Shown here: positions 28,762 through 38,606 of the stretch, piece by piece
How positions within the stretch are numbered: position 1 is the stretch's first letter
Layout of the letters: each line of letters opens with the position of its first letter
DNA from: Brevibacterium gallinarum
GTDB lineage: Bacteria > Actinomycetota > Actinomycetes > Actinomycetales > Brevibacteriaceae
NCBI RefSeq assembly: GCF_014836885.1
Contig: NZ_JACSPY010000004.1
Span: 1 to 64,000 of the forward strand
DNA: 64,000 bases
Reading direction: 5' to 3'
Program-made: the position numbers and the translations under genes
The notes under the pieces: generated by a model
Told to the model about the DNA's origin: nothing
Databases searched by the model: none
The model's input: the letters and a program-made list of their open reading frames with translations, nothing else

Positions 28762-29144
28762 CGCACATCACCTGACTTCGTGCCCTCGCGGATGTCTCCG
28801 GGTGCGCGCCCGCGGGTGACCTTGAGCAGTCGGCTCTCCATGTCGCGCAGTCCTTCGAGTGCTTCGTCCTCGCTGTCGGCGAAGAGGACGTGGACGAACA
28901 GGGTCGGCGGGCGGCGGTCGTCCCCGGCGCCGACGGCGACGACGAGGGTGCCCGGAGTGATGGTGATCGATGAGGCCATGAGGGTGACCTCGACATCGGT
29001 GACACAGCGCAGGGGCAGTTCGACGATCATCGGATGGTCGTAGCCGCCAGGCTGGAAGATGTGGGTGATGACCTCGACGCTGCCGGCGACGACTTCCTTG
29101 AGGATCCACGCGGAGTATCCGATCGCGCTGATGGGATTAAACAT
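28758..29144 (-). CDS. mrpE: Mrp antiporter subunit E
   Basis: A 128-residue MnhE/PhaE protein, shorter than the roughly 160-residue norm. It seems to lack the first membrane hairpin and starts at AIGYSAWILKEVVAGSVEVI. The core LRCVTDVEVTLMASSITITP and GTLVVAV, then FVHVLFADSEDEAL, is intact. It overlaps mrpD by 8 bases. A longer start is not available in frame without running deep into mrpD. Confidence 0.85.
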   Translation of the reverse strand: MFNPISAIGYSAWILKEVVAGSVEVITHIFQPGGYDHPMIVELPLRCVTDVEVTLMASSITITPGTLVVAVGAGDDRRPPTLFVHVLFADSEDEALEGLRDMESRLLKVTRGRAPGDIREGTKSGDVR

Positions 29145-30657
29145 GTCCGAGCACCGCCTCCAGGTAGGGGGTGATGTTGAGCAGGCCCTCGGCGGCGCGC
29201 TGCGTGAACGGGATGACGAGCTGGGCGCCGAAGAACAGGAACACCGACACGGCGATCATGATCGCACCGGGCACAAGCAGCCGGTTCGGGATGCGCACAT
29301 CGTCGGTCAGCTCCGTGGCCGGGGCGCGTCCGGTCTGCTTGGAGTCCGGATGGTAGATCGTCATGTCCTTGCCCCAGAACGTGTTCGACCACATCCGCTG
29401 CAAGGCCATGAGCCCGATGACCGAGCCGATGACGATCGCGGCGATGATGATCCAGGAGCCGGGCCGGTCTGCTGAGGCCGAGGCGAGGATCAGCCCGACC
29501 TTGCCCCACAGGCCCGAGGTGGGCGGTAGGCCGATGATGCTGAAGAGCCCGAGCACCATGAGCACCGTGGCGGGCTTCTCTCGTCGGGCCAGGCCTGATA
29601 GCTTCTTGAACGCGCCGGTGCCGTAGGTCTGCTCAATGGCGCCGAGCACGAGCAGCAGTCCGGCCATCGTGATGATGTGGTGGATGAGGTAGTACATGCC
29701 CGCCGACAGTGCCGCGGCGGTCATGAGGGCGACGCCGATGAGGATGTGGCCGACGCCGTTGGACATTGTGAACGCCAGTACGTTGCGGGCCCGGTGCTCC
29801 CCGAAGGCGGAGATCACCGAGAGCAGGATCGTGAGGACGACAAGCGCGACAAGCACCCACGCCCACGGGGCCAGCTGGCCGAAGACCGCGGTGTAGACAC
29901 GGTAGACGGCGTAGAGGCCGACTTTCGTGTGCAGGGCGGAGAACAGCGCCATCATCCCCGCCGAGGTGTTCGGATACGAACGGATGAGCCAGCCGTGCAT
30001 GGGAGCTGCGCCGGCCTTGCCGAGGAAGGCCACGAGAACGAAGCCGACTGCCAGCGACAGCTGCGGGCTGACATGGCCGATCGCTGCGATGCTGGCGATG
30101 TTGACGGTGCCTGCAGCACCGTAGACGAAGCCGACGCCGATGACGAGGATCGTCGAGATGAGGAGGTTGACTATGACGAACATTCGCCCCACGCCCAGGC
30201 GCCGCCAGGTGCCGGTCACGGCGATGAGCGCGTAGGACGGCAGCACCATGACCTCGATGAAGACGAAGAGGTTGAACAGGTCGCCGGTGAGGAAGGCACC
30301 GTAGACGCCGGAGAGCATCATGAGCACCAGTGAGGGCACGAACCGGTACTGGTCCTCACCGGTGATGACGAGGAACAGACAGCACACGAACGCCGCCAGG
30401 GAGGTGACGATGAGCATGAGCGCGGTGAACGTGTCGGACACGAACGGGATCGCCAGGCCGTCTTCGTATCCGCCGACCGAGTGGGCGATGACCGGCACCT
30501 GCTGGTGGTAGACGAGCAGCACGATGCCGAAGACGAAGACGAAGACAGGAACGGCGAGCAGCAGGGCGCGTTCGAAGACGCGCGCGCGGATGAGGACGGT
30601 CATCGCCGAGGCGAACAGCGGCACGGCGATGATGAGGAGCAGAAGAGCGGGATTCAC
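29137..30657 (-). CDS. mrpD: Mrp antiporter subunit D
   Basis: A 506-residue proton-translocating subunit of the NuoL/M/N family with about 14 helices. FNLFVFIEVMVLPSYALIAV carries the key Glu, VAFLGKAGAAPMHGWLIRSY the conserved Lys, and LFSALHTKVGLYAVYRVY the second Lys. It moves ions together with MrpA. The C-terminus is about 30 residues longer than the last helix. GTG/ATG-coupled to mrpC by a 4-base overlap. Confidence 0.92.
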   Translation of the reverse strand: MNPALLLLIIAVPLFASAMTVLIRARVFERALLLAVPVFVFVFGIVLLVYHQQVPVIAHSVGGYEDGLAIPFVSDTFTALMLIVTSLAAFVCCLFLVITGEDQYRFVPSLVLMMLSGVYGAFLTGDLFNLFVFIEVMVLPSYALIAVTGTWRRLGVGRMFVIVNLLISTILVIGVGFVYGAAGTVNIASIAAIGHVSPQLSLAVGFVLVAFLGKAGAAPMHGWLIRSYPNTSAGMMALFSALHTKVGLYAVYRVYTAVFGQLAPWAWVLVALVVLTILLSVISAFGEHRARNVLAFTMSNGVGHILIGVALMTAAALSAGMYYLIHHIITMAGLLLVLGAIEQTYGTGAFKKLSGLARREKPATVLMVLGLFSIIGLPPTSGLWGKVGLILASASADRPGSWIIIAAIVIGSVIGLMALQRMWSNTFWGKDMTIYHPDSKQTGRAPATELTDDVRIPNRLLVPGAIMIAVSVFLFFGAQLVIPFTQRAAEGLLNITPYLEAVLGHV

Positions 30658-30986
30658 TGCTGGTGGGCCTCCCCTGTCTCCGGTGTGCGGTATTGGTCGT
30701 CATCGTGTCCGAGCACAGCCATCGCGAGCATGAAGATCGTCACCGCGAGGGTGATGACGATGGCGGTGAGCACGAAGGCCTGCGGCAGCGGATCTGCTGA
30801 GACAGCGATGTCGGTGCGGTCGGCCAGCGGTTCACCGCGCCAGGCGGGCACGCCGGAGGCCAGCAGCGCGAAATTCGCGGCGTGGGAGATGAGCGTGAGA
30901 CCGAAGACGGCACGCACCATGGAACGCTGCAGCAGCAGGTACACCCCGCCTGCGGTGAGAACGCCGACTGTGACTGCCAGGATCAT
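30654..30986 (-). CDS. mrpC: Mrp antiporter subunit C
   Basis: A 110-residue NuoK-like subunit with three helices: ILAVTVGVLTAGGVYLLLQR, AVFGLTLISHAANFALLASG and PQAFVLTAIVITLAVTIFML, the last with the DPLPQAFVLTAIVI family signature. Overlaps mrpA and mrpD by 4 bases each. Confidence 0.92.
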   Translation of the reverse strand: MILAVTVGVLTAGGVYLLLQRSMVRAVFGLTLISHAANFALLASGVPAWRGEPLADRTDIAVSADPLPQAFVLTAIVITLAVTIFMLAMAVLGHDDDQYRTPETGEAHQQ

Positions 30987-33900
30987 TCTCCACGCTCCTT
31001 CATCTGGGTGCCTGAGCCGATGTGCCTCGATGATCTCGACAACCGGGTGTGGTCGCTGTCTTCTCTGAAGTAGTCCTCGGCTGTGGGCGGCTCGCCTCTC
31101 ATGTTCTCCATCGGGCCGGCGAGCTCACCGTGGACCATCTCGTCGGTGCGTTCTCGGGTGCGCTCGTGATCGACGACATCGCGGTGCATCTCACCGAGGT
31201 AGAGGACGTCGTCACCGGCCGGGGTGAAGGCTGAATCCGAGGTGCCGAGCAGGTTGAACGACACGAGGATGAGTCCAACGACCGCCATATAGACGCCGAC
31301 ATCGAAGATGAGCGAGGTCGAGAAGTGCTCGCCGAGGATGTAACCGTGGATCGGCTCGAGGAACGACCCGGCGAAGATGAGTCCGGCGATGCCGGTCAGC
31401 ACGGCGACGAGCATTCCGCCGCCGATGAGGAACAGCGGCGCGCGCGGCGGGCCGATCGCCCGGTCCTTCGAGGTCGACATGTACAGCAGCCCGACGATCG
31501 CCGAGCCGACGAGCGCTGCGATGAAGCCGCCGCCGGGCTCGTTGTGCCCGCGCCAGAAGATGAGCGCCGAGGTGATCGCCAGGATCGGGCCGACGATCCG
31601 GACCATGAGCTGCATGGCCACGACGTTCGGCCAGGCCAGAGACACCGCACGGTGGGCCATGGAACCGCGCGGACGCAGCACGATCCACGGCCGGCGCGGC
31701 ATCTCCGGAACTTCGGAGGCCGGCGGGTCGATGTACTTGTCGCGCACCGTCGACATGACGGCGACGATGGCGATGCCGGCCATGCCGAGCACGGTGAGTT
31801 CGCCGAGGGTGTCGAGTGCACGGAATTCGACGAGGATGACGTTGACGATGTTGTTGCCCCCAGAGATCTCCGGGGCCTCATTCAGGTACCACATCGCGAT
31901 GTCGGAGCGTTCGCGCCGGCCGGCCATCGCCCATGTCATGCCGCCGACGCCGATGCCGGCGAGGATGGCGAGCACGCCGCGGCGGATCTGCATGCGCTTG
32001 GGATACTTCCAGAAGGTGCGCGGCAGCTTCTGCAATACGAGCATGATGACGATGATCGTCATCGCCTCGACGAGCAGCTGGGTGAGCGTGACGTCGGGTG
32101 CGCCGATCGCCATGATCTGGATGGTCGCGAGGATGCCGATGGCCGACAGCGCGACGGTGGCGGTCATGCGGGAGCGGGAGAAGCACACGGCGATGACGGA
32201 GAATCCGATGAGGCCCAGCAGCACGAAGTCGATCGGGCGCGACAGGTTCGCCTGAGCGGCCGGCAGCTCATGGTCGGCCAGCACGGTGGCCAGGCCCCCG
32301 ATCGAGACGACCGTCATGAGCCCGACGATCGCTGCGGCGTGCGGGGCGCCGCGCTCATCGCCGATGAGGCGGGTGGCCCGGGCGCCGAGCCGGCTGAGGA
32401 GGCGGGTGATGACGTCGATGACATCGGCACCGTTGAACGGCAGGGTCGCGGCGGTGAAGAACTCCCAGGCGCGCTGGCGGATGAGGATGATGACGATGCC
32501 GGCGGCGATGATGAGGGCGGAGGCGATGAGCTCGGGGCTGATGCCGTGCCACAGCGCCAGGTGCGGGTGCGGGTCGGTGCCCGGCAGTGCTGCGGCAGCG
32601 GCCGGGACGACGAGCTTCTCCAGCGTCGGCAGCATGAACGCCAGCGGCACGGAGGCGAGGATCGGCAGGGCCGCGAAGGTGAGCATCACCGTGTCCTCGT
32701 GACCGAGCTTCTCGGCCGGCACCTCGGGCCCGTCGACGAAGCTGCCGAAGACGATCTTGGCGCAGTAGGCGAACGTCAGCACCGAGGCGGCAGCACCGGC
32801 GATGAGGGCGAGCCAGCCGAGCGCGGCAGCACCCGGGGTCTCGCGCAGCGCCATGAAAACCGTCTCCTTCGACGCGAAGCCCAGCAGCGGCGGGATGCCG
32901 GCCATCGAGGCGGTGCCGATGATGGTGACGGCGAACGAGATCGGGGCGACCCGGAACAGCTGGGGGATGCGCCCGAACATACGCGTGTGGCCGATGTGGT
33001 CGACGACGCCGACCATCATGAACAGCCCGGACTTGAACAGCGCGTGGGCGATGACGTGGAACACGGCCGCAGCCAGCGCCAGTTCGCTGCCGACGCCGAT
33101 CGCGGCGACGATGAGGCCAAGCTGACTGACCGTCGAGTAGGCCATGAGCTTCTTCAGGTCCGCCTGATTGAGGGCGAACCAGCCGCCGAGGGCCGTGGTG
33201 ATGAGGCCGGCGGTGATGAGCAGGCCGTTCCAGGCCGGGGTGGTGTGGAAGGCCGGGCTGAAGCGGATGAGCAGGAAGATGCCGGCTTTGACGACGGCGG
33301 CGGCATGCAGGTAGGCGCTGACCGGGGTGGCAGCGGCCATCGCATCGGGCAGCCAGGTGTGGAACGGGAACTGCGCGGACTTCGTCATCGCCGCGATCGC
33401 CACGAGCAGCGCCACTGCCGTGGTGGCGGCCGGATTGGCTGCCCAGAACGGGTCGGTCAGGGCGGCGACGATGTTCGTGGTGCCGGTGAAGGCGATGATG
33501 AAGCCGACGGCGACGAGCAGCAGCACACCGCCGACGAAGGTGATGAGCAGTGTGCGGAACGACGGCGCCTGCCCGGATGAGCCGGATCGGGCGATGAGCA
33601 TGAAGGACGCCAAGGAGGTCAGCTCCCAGGCGATGAACAGGACGACGAGGTCGTTGGTCAGCACAAGAGCGACCATCGAGAAGGTGAAGGCGACCATCAG
33701 CCAGTAGAAGCTGAGGTTGCGGCCCTTGTCGAGGTAGTGCGTCGAGTAGAACAGCACGGCCGCGCCGATGAGCAGCGCGATGTGGGTGAAGACCACGCCG
33801 ATGCCGTCGATGCGGAAGGCGAGGTCGACGTTGAAGGCCGGCATCCACGGCAGCGCCCATTCCGGGGTGTCACCGGCGAGGACCGCCTGGGTGGCCGGAA

Positions 33901-34030
33901 TGAAGGCGATGGCGGCGGCGACGTACGCGGCGCCGATGAGCCAGCCGGAGGCCCGGCCGGCGAGAGCGGTGATGACCGGGGTCAGTGCGACAAGACCGGC
34001 CAGCAGGACCAGGGTCACAAGTCCTGTCAT
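30983..34030 (-). CDS. mrpA: Mrp antiporter fused subunits A and B
   Basis: A 1015-residue protein. Residues 1-480 are the NuoL-like core (VLFIAWELTSLASFMLIARS with the Glu, FPFHTWLPDAMAAATPVSAY with the Lys-site region). Residues 580-770 are the MrpA C-terminal and DUF4040-type helices (TLTQLLVEAMTIIVIMLVLQ). Residues 785-950 are an MnhB domain (RIVGPILAITSALIFWRGHN). The last 65 residues form a charged tail. The subunit order AB-C-D-E-F-G is complete, with overlaps throughout. The complex exports Na+ in exchange for protons, for pH and salt homeostasis. A GGTGGA ribosome site precedes the ATG. Confidence 0.93.
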   Translation of the reverse strand: MTGLVTLVLLAGLVALTPVITALAGRASGWLIGAAYVAAAIAFIPATQAVLAGDTPEWALPWMPAFNVDLAFRIDGIGVVFTHIALLIGAAVLFYSTHYLDKGRNLSFYWLMVAFTFSMVALVLTNDLVVLFIAWELTSLASFMLIARSGSSGQAPSFRTLLITFVGGVLLLVAVGFIIAFTGTTNIVAALTDPFWAANPAATTAVALLVAIAAMTKSAQFPFHTWLPDAMAAATPVSAYLHAAAVVKAGIFLLIRFSPAFHTTPAWNGLLITAGLITTALGGWFALNQADLKKLMAYSTVSQLGLIVAAIGVGSELALAAAVFHVIAHALFKSGLFMMVGVVDHIGHTRMFGRIPQLFRVAPISFAVTIIGTASMAGIPPLLGFASKETVFMALRETPGAAALGWLALIAGAAASVLTFAYCAKIVFGSFVDGPEVPAEKLGHEDTVMLTFAALPILASVPLAFMLPTLEKLVVPAAAAALPGTDPHPHLALWHGISPELIASALIIAAGIVIILIRQRAWEFFTAATLPFNGADVIDVITRLLSRLGARATRLIGDERGAPHAAAIVGLMTVVSIGGLATVLADHELPAAQANLSRPIDFVLLGLIGFSVIAVCFSRSRMTATVALSAIGILATIQIMAIGAPDVTLTQLLVEAMTIIVIMLVLQKLPRTFWKYPKRMQIRRGVLAILAGIGVGGMTWAMAGRRERSDIAMWYLNEAPEISGGNNIVNVILVEFRALDTLGELTVLGMAGIAIVAVMSTVRDKYIDPPASEVPEMPRRPWIVLRPRGSMAHRAVSLAWPNVVAMQLMVRIVGPILAITSALIFWRGHNEPGGGFIAALVGSAIVGLLYMSTSKDRAIGPPRAPLFLIGGGMLVAVLTGIAGLIFAGSFLEPIHGYILGEHFSTSLIFDVGVYMAVVGLILVSFNLLGTSDSAFTPAGDDVLYLGEMHRDVVDHERTRERTDEMVHGELAGPMENMRGEPPTAEDYFREDSDHTRLSRSSRHIGSGTQMKERGE

Positions 34031-34230
34031 GGATGTTCCACCCGTCCACCCGTGTTGGTGCCCTCAGATCGAAGAGCTCGGAATGCGGCTGCTGGCACGG
34101 GTGCGGGAGTCGCTTCGAACATACGCGACATAATATCGACACTGGACGAAGCTCGCCAAAACGCTGAGAACCTGTTATGACGCTGCAACCGACCGCAGAT
34201 CATCGCAGAACGTGTCCTAGGCTGGTGGCG

Positions 34231-35334
34231 ATGAGACTCTTCTTCGACGCCCGGTTCACCCGCATGACCCATCATGACGGGATCTCCCGGTACGGTGCCT
34301 CCCTGCTCACCTCCCTGCTCGAGCTCACTGCCGGCACCGACGTCGACGTCACCGCCATCATCCACGACGACCGGCAGCTGGCGCTGCTGCCCGAGGTCGA
34401 ATCGGTGAAGCTGAATTCCCCGCTGTCACCGGCCGAGCTGTGGATCGGCACGAAGCTCAACCGGCTCGGTGCCGATGTCGTCTTCTCCCCCATGCAGGTG
34501 ATGGGCTCCTGGCCGCGTGACTACAAGCTCATCCTCACCATCCACGACCTCATCTACTACTCCCATCCGCTGCCCCCGCGGGACCTGCCGGTGCCGGTGC
34601 GCGGGCTGTGGCGGCTGTATCACCAGGCGCATTGGCCGCAGCGGCTGCTGCTCGACCGTGCTGACGCGGTCGCTGCGGTCTCGGAGACGACCGCCCGGCT
34701 GCTGGCCGAGCAGGACTTCACCAGCCTTCCGGTCACCGTCATCCGCAACGCCGCCACCCCGCCGGCTGAGCTGCCGCAGCGCAGCAGCGGCCATGATGCG
34801 CGCACGCTGGTCTACATGGGCTCGTTCCTGCCGTATAAGAACGTCGAGACACTCGTCCAGTCGCTGCACTGGCTGCCGGGCTGGACGCTGCACCTGGCCA
34901 GTGGCATCACCCCGCAGATCGAGGCGCGGCTGCGCAGCCTCACCCCGGACTGTGCCCGGGTGGTCTTCCACCGCGGGATCAGCGATGCGGACTACCAGCA
35001 GCTGCTCGATCGGGCGACTGCGCTCGTCATGCCGTCCTTGGATGAGGGATTCGGTCTGCCGGTCGTCGAGGCGATGAGCCGCGCCGTTCCGGTCGCGCTG
35101 TCGGACATCCCGGTGTTCCACGAACTCGCCGATGGTGTTGCGGAGTTCTTCGACCCGCGGGATCCTGAGGCAATGGCCGCGGCCGTGCTCCGGTTCGCTG
35201 ATGCCGACCGCTGGCGCACTGCTGCCGAGGCAGGCCGCAGCCAGGCACAGACGTTCAGCTGGGAGCGCTCTGCCCGGCAGCTGCTCGATCTCGCTCACCA
35301 GCTGGTGGGCAACGAGCACCCAGTCAAGGACTAG
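34231..35334 (+). CDS. Glycosyltransferase, GT4 family
   Basis: A 367-residue GT-B enzyme. MRLFFDARFTRMTHHDGISR is the N-terminal acceptor-side motif, TIHDLIYYSHP and AVSETTARLLAEQ follow, and the donor domain has TLVYMGSFLPYKNVETLVQS and SLDEGFGLPVVEAMSRAVPV with the EX7E motif. It transfers a hexose, perhaps mannose, from a nucleotide sugar to an unknown acceptor. ATG 34231 begins the canonical N-terminal strand. It is divergent from mrpA and stands alone. Confidence 0.85.
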   Translation: MRLFFDARFTRMTHHDGISRYGASLLTSLLELTAGTDVDVTAIIHDDRQLALLPEVESVKLNSPLSPAELWIGTKLNRLGADVVFSPMQVMGSWPRDYKLILTIHDLIYYSHPLPPRDLPVPVRGLWRLYHQAHWPQRLLLDRADAVAAVSETTARLLAEQDFTSLPVTVIRNAATPPAELPQRSSGHDARTLVYMGSFLPYKNVETLVQSLHWLPGWTLHLASGITPQIEARLRSLTPDCARVVFHRGISDADYQQLLDRATALVMPSLDEGFGLPVVEAMSRAVPVALSDIPVFHELADGVAEFFDPRDPEAMAAAVLRFADADRWRTAAEAGRSQAQTFSWERSARQLLDLAHQLVGNEHPVKD

Positions 35335-35363
35335 CGCCGGTCCGCTGCGCTGACAGGTGCCGC

Positions 35364-35981
35364 TCACGCGGGCGTGTCGGTGGCGCTCATCCCCCAGCTG
35401 CGCAGCACCCACGCGTCCCGGCGCGGGGTGAGCACGCCGTAGCCGCAGTTGCCGAGCACGCCGAGGCTGCCGCTGCCGGCGCCCATGCCGAGGAGCTCCT
35501 CGGCTGCACCGCGCAGCACCGCACCGTGGGCGACGATGGCGATCGCTCCGTCGACCTCGCCGATCTCTGCGACGAGGGCGCGGATCGCCTGCACGACCCG
35601 GTTGGCTGATTCGCTGCGGCTCTCGCCGCCGGGTGGGCGCATGTCCTGGCCGCTGAGCCACGCGGCGAGCTGCTCGGGCCAGATCTCGCTGATCTCCTGG
35701 CGGGTCTTGGCCTGCCAGTCGCCGACGTTGAGTTCGCGCAGCAGCGGATTCTCCTCGACGTCGACGCCGAGGGCACCGGCGATCGCATCGGCGGTCTCGC
35801 GGGCGCGGGAGAGGTCAGAGGAGACGATGGTGCGGATGTCGTGGCCGGCCAGCTCGGCGGCCACCGCTGCTGCCTGCTCACGGCCGCGGGCGTTGAGCGG
35901 GATGTCGGCGTGGCCCTGGAAGCGGCCCTCCCGGTTGTAGTCGGTCTCGCCGTGCCGGACGAAGTACAGCGCCTGCACCAT
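35364..35981 (-). CDS. Histidine phosphatase, phosphoglycerate-mutase-like
   Basis: A 205-residue protein. LYFVRHGETDYNREGRFQG has the phosphorylated His in RHG. SSDLSRARETADAIAGALG, ELNVGDWQAKTRQEI and AIAIVAHGAVLRGA with the second catalytic His complete the fold. In many actinobacteria this phosphatase follows rsfS. It is probably a broad-specificity phosphatase. Its ATG shares one base with the rsfS stop (TGATG), which favours coupled translation. Confidence 0.88.
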   Translation of the reverse strand: MVQALYFVRHGETDYNREGRFQGHADIPLNARGREQAAAVAAELAGHDIRTIVSSDLSRARETADAIAGALGVDVEENPLLRELNVGDWQAKTRQEISEIWPEQLAAWLSGQDMRPPGGESRSESANRVVQAIRALVAEIGEVDGAIAIVAHGAVLRGAAEELLGMGAGSGSLGVLGNCGYGVLTPRRDAWVLRSWGMSATDTPA

Positions 35982-36394
35982 CAATCCTGCACACCTGCCG
36001 TCGGCCCGCCGGCCGCTGCGCTGTCGCTGCCTGCATCGATGCCGAGTTCGATCACCGGGCAGTCCTTCCACAGGCTTTCGAGAGCGTAGAACTGCCGGTC
36101 CTCGGCGGTGAAGACGTGGACGACGACATCGCCGAAGTCGATGAGCGACCAGCCTGAGGAGCCCTTGCCCTCACGCCGGGTCGGTTTGGCGTCGTGGGTT
36201 GTGCGCAGTGCCTCTTCGACGGCGTCGATGACGGCTCCGGCCTGCCGCTCATTGGACACGGAGGCGATGAGGAAGACGTCGGTGAGGTAGAGCTGCTCGC
36301 TGACGTCGAGGGCGACGATGTCGGTGCCGAGCTTGTCGGCGGCGGCCTGTCCAGCAGTCCGTGCCAGTGCGATCGCGTGGTCGGTAGCCGTCAC
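35981..36394 (-). CDS. rsfS: Ribosome silencing factor RsfS
   Basis: A 137-residue RsfS/YbeB/iojap protein. DIVALDVSEQLYLTDVFLIA, SNERQAGAVIDAVEEAL, GWSLIDFGDVVVHVFTAEDR and QFYALESLWKDCPV match the family from end to end. It binds L14 (uL14) and blocks subunit joining in starvation. The Ala/Gly-rich final 20 residues extend the usual length. Upstream comes a large proline-rich protein gene, then nadD, the common actinobacterial order. Confidence 0.93.
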   Translation of the reverse strand: MTATDHAIALARTAGQAAADKLGTDIVALDVSEQLYLTDVFLIASVSNERQAGAVIDAVEEALRTTHDAKPTRREGKGSSGWSLIDFGDVVVHVFTAEDRQFYALESLWKDCPVIELGIDAGSDSAAAGGPTAGVQD

Positions 36395-36420
36395 GCAGTT
36401 CCTTTCGTTGCGAGGAGACC

Positions 36421-38013
36421 TCAGAAGATGAGGATGAGGGCGAAGATGATGAGGATGAGCGCCGCGACTCCTGCGATTCCGAGCACGATGAACGGCAGCT
36501 TCGACGGCTCGCCGTCGTAGAGGATGTCGCCGTCTTCGTGGGTGATCTGGCGCGCGCTCATCGGCGGGGCCGGTGGGCTGGCGAGTTCATCGCCCTCCCC
36601 GGCGTCTGGGGCGTCCCACGATTCGACGGCGTCACCTTCGACCTCCTTGTCGAGGTCCTCCTGCGGGATCGCGTCGATCGGGGTGGTCATCGGGCCGGAG
36701 GCGCGCACCCGCAGTGCGTGGTCGTCAGCCTCGGCGCTGGCGTCGGTCTGGGTGCCGGCGGCCGGGCCCGAGGCGGTGGGCGTCTGGGTCTCGTCGGCGC
36801 GCCGGGCCTCGTCGATCGCCGCCTGGGTGCGGGCGAGCTGGGTGGCGCCGGTGACGACGCGGATGCCCTCTGTCTGCGGGGGCTTGACGACCGGGGCACG
36901 GCGCTGACGCCGTGCCGTGAGGTCGACGCCGCCGGCTGCCGGCGGGGCGGTGCCGGTGATCGGGCGGGCATGCTCGGGCACCGGGGTTGCTGCGGCGGCC
37001 TGTTCGGGTGCTGCGGTCTGCTGGGCTGACGGCGAGGGCATCGGCTGGGCTGCCGGCAGCGGTGAGGCAGCAGGCTGGGTGGCTGCCGGTGGGGAGGCGA
37101 CGACCGCATCGGGCCTGGCTTCTGGTGACATCCGCTGGGTGCCGATGTGCTCGACGGGCATCCCGCCGGATCCCTGAGCCGGGGCCGCCGGTGCGCCTGG
37201 CTGACTGGTGGCATAGGCGCCGGGGCTCATGGTGTGCGGACGCTCGGATGCGGCGTCGTCGCTGAGATCGCCGGCGAGGTTGCTCGCCGTGGCCTGCCGG
37301 GCCGGAGCCGAGGGGTACGGGCGCTGGTCTGCGGCTGCGCTGCTCTCCTCGACCGGCGGGGCCGGTGGGCGCGGGGTCATCGCCGCAGCCTGCTCGGTGT
37401 CGTCGCTCGCTGCTGCCGGGGTGTCCTGGGCGGTCGGACCGGTGCCGGCGGCAGCCTCACCGGTGGCGGTGTCGTCGGGGGCGTCGGCGGGGGCGGGCAC
37501 GAGGCCGTGCTCGCGCAGGTAGCGGCGCCGTTCGGCGCGCGTGGCGAATGCCGGCAGGTCCGTCGCAGACGGCGGCGGCGCGTGCTCGGGCTTCGGCGGT
37601 GAGGGCACCGGCTGCGAGGGTGAGGGCGTCGACTGGACTTCCTGCACCTGCGGCTGCCCGTTCTGCTGAGGCTGGTCGGTCGGGCGCACCGGCGCCGAGG
37701 CGTCGTCGTAGCGACGGCGGTTGGCCGCGGTCTGCGGAGGTGCCTCTTCGACCGGCCGGTCGGCTGCCAGCGGGCCGCGCTCGTGGCGCACCGGCGGCAC
37801 CTCGGCGGCGTCGAAGGACGGGATCGGCTGCTGCTGGGCTGGCGGCTGGCCGCCAGGTGCCGGGGTCTGCTGTACCGGCGTCGTGTCTGCCGGAGTCGTG
37901 TCTGCCGGTGGCTGCCCGGACTGTCCGCTGCTCTGCCGGGCTTCGAAAGCCTGCTCGGCGGCACGCCGCTCTGCTTCGCGGCGCGCCTTGCGGGACATGA
38001 ACTCGTCAGCCAT
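36421..38013 (-). CDS. Proline-rich single-span membrane protein
   Basis: A 530-residue hypothetical protein. The N-terminus is basic and coiled ([20 protein letters not shown]). About 400 residues of Pro/Ala/Gln/Thr-rich disorder follow, with small repeats ([10 protein letters not shown]) and basic islands ([31 protein letters not shown]). One C-terminal helix ([20 protein letters not shown]) ends the protein, so it is tail-anchored with a cytoplasmic body. Proteins of this kind between nadD and rsfS recur in Micrococcales but have no assigned function that I know of. Start overlaps nadD by 8 bases. Confidence 0.75.
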   Translation of the reverse strand: MADEFMSRKARREAERRAAEQAFEARQSSGQSGQPPADTTPADTTPVQQTPAPGGQPPAQQQPIPSFDAAEVPPVRHERGPLAADRPVEEAPPQTAANRRRYDDASAPVRPTDQPQQNGQPQVQEVQSTPSPSQPVPSPPKPEHAPPPSATDLPAFATRAERRRYLREHGLVPAPADAPDDTATGEAAAGTGPTAQDTPAAASDDTEQAAAMTPRPPAPPVEESSAAADQRPYPSAPARQATASNLAGDLSDDAASERPHTMSPGAYATSQPGAPAAPAQGSGGMPVEHIGTQRMSPEARPDAVVASPPAATQPAASPLPAAQPMPSPSAQQTAAPEQAAAATPVPEHARPITGTAPPAAGGVDLTARRQRRAPVVKPPQTEGIRVVTGATQLARTQAAIDEARRADETQTPTASGPAAGTQTDASAEADDHALRVRASGPMTTPIDAIPQEDLDKEVEGDAVESWDAPDAGEGDELASPPAPPMSARQITHEDGDILYDGEPSKLPFIVLGIAGVAALILIIFALILIF

Positions 38014-38605
38014 CCTCACTCCTGTACAGCTCGTGCTTTGCGATGTACTGCACGACACCATCGGGCACCAGGTACCAGACCGGCAGGCCCTTCTCCACAC
38101 GCGCCCGGCAGTCGGTCGAGGAGATCGCCAGGGCCGGGATCTGCAGTTGGCTCAGCTCATCGGTCGGGATGCCGTCGCCGTTGAGGTCGTGTCCTGGCCG
38201 GGTGACGCCGACGAAGTGCGCCAGCGAGAACAGCTCCTCGACGTCTTTCCATGTCAGGATCTGCTCGACCGCGTCGGCGCCGGTGATGAAGTACAGCTCG
38301 GTTTCTTCACCATACACCTCGGCCAGATCGCGCAGCGTGTCGATGGTGTACGTCTCCCCGGGCCGATCGATGTCGACCCGGGAGACGGTGAACCGCGGAT
38401 TCGAGGCGGTCGCGATGACCGTCATGAGGTAGCGGTGCTCGGCAGCGGTGACGTGCTGCTTCTGATATGGGATGCCGGTGGGCACGAACACGACCTCATC
38501 GAGGTCGAACGTGGCCGCCACCTCGCTGGCGGCGACCAGGTGACCGTTGTGAATGGGATCGAAGGTGCCACCCATGACACCGACTCTGCGCGGACCTGAT
38601 GACAT
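38006..38605 (-). CDS. nadD: Nicotinate-nucleotide adenylyltransferase NadD
   Basis: A 199-residue enzyme that adenylates nicotinate mononucleotide in NAD synthesis. [20 protein letters not shown] holds the T/HxGH nucleotide motif. [19 protein letters not shown] and [19 protein letters not shown] are typical. The usual ISSTxIR motif is here [10 protein letters not shown], with Cys at a position normally hydrophobic. It follows the 52-residue membrane protein by one base and overlaps the proline-rich gene by 8 bases. Confidence 0.93.
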   Translation of the reverse strand: MSSGPRRVGVMGGTFDPIHNGHLVAASEVAATFDLDEVVFVPTGIPYQKQHVTAAEHRYLMTVIATASNPRFTVSRVDIDRPGETYTIDTLRDLAEVYGEETELYFITGADAVEQILTWKDVEELFSLAHFVGVTRPGHDLNGDGIPTDELSQLQIPALAISSTDCRARVEKGLPVWYLVPDGVVQYIAKHELYRSEDG

Positions 38606-38606
38606 G

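Noticed and set aside
31325..33580. Open frame of 751 codons on the plus strand inside mrpA
   Set aside because: Composition is Asp/Glu/Arg/His-rich with no domain; it is a mirror of the codon bias of mrpA.
34426..35661. Minus-strand frame of 411 codons across the glycosyltransferase and phosphatase genes
   Set aside because: Arg/Gln-rich translation without motifs, antisense to GT4 signatures.
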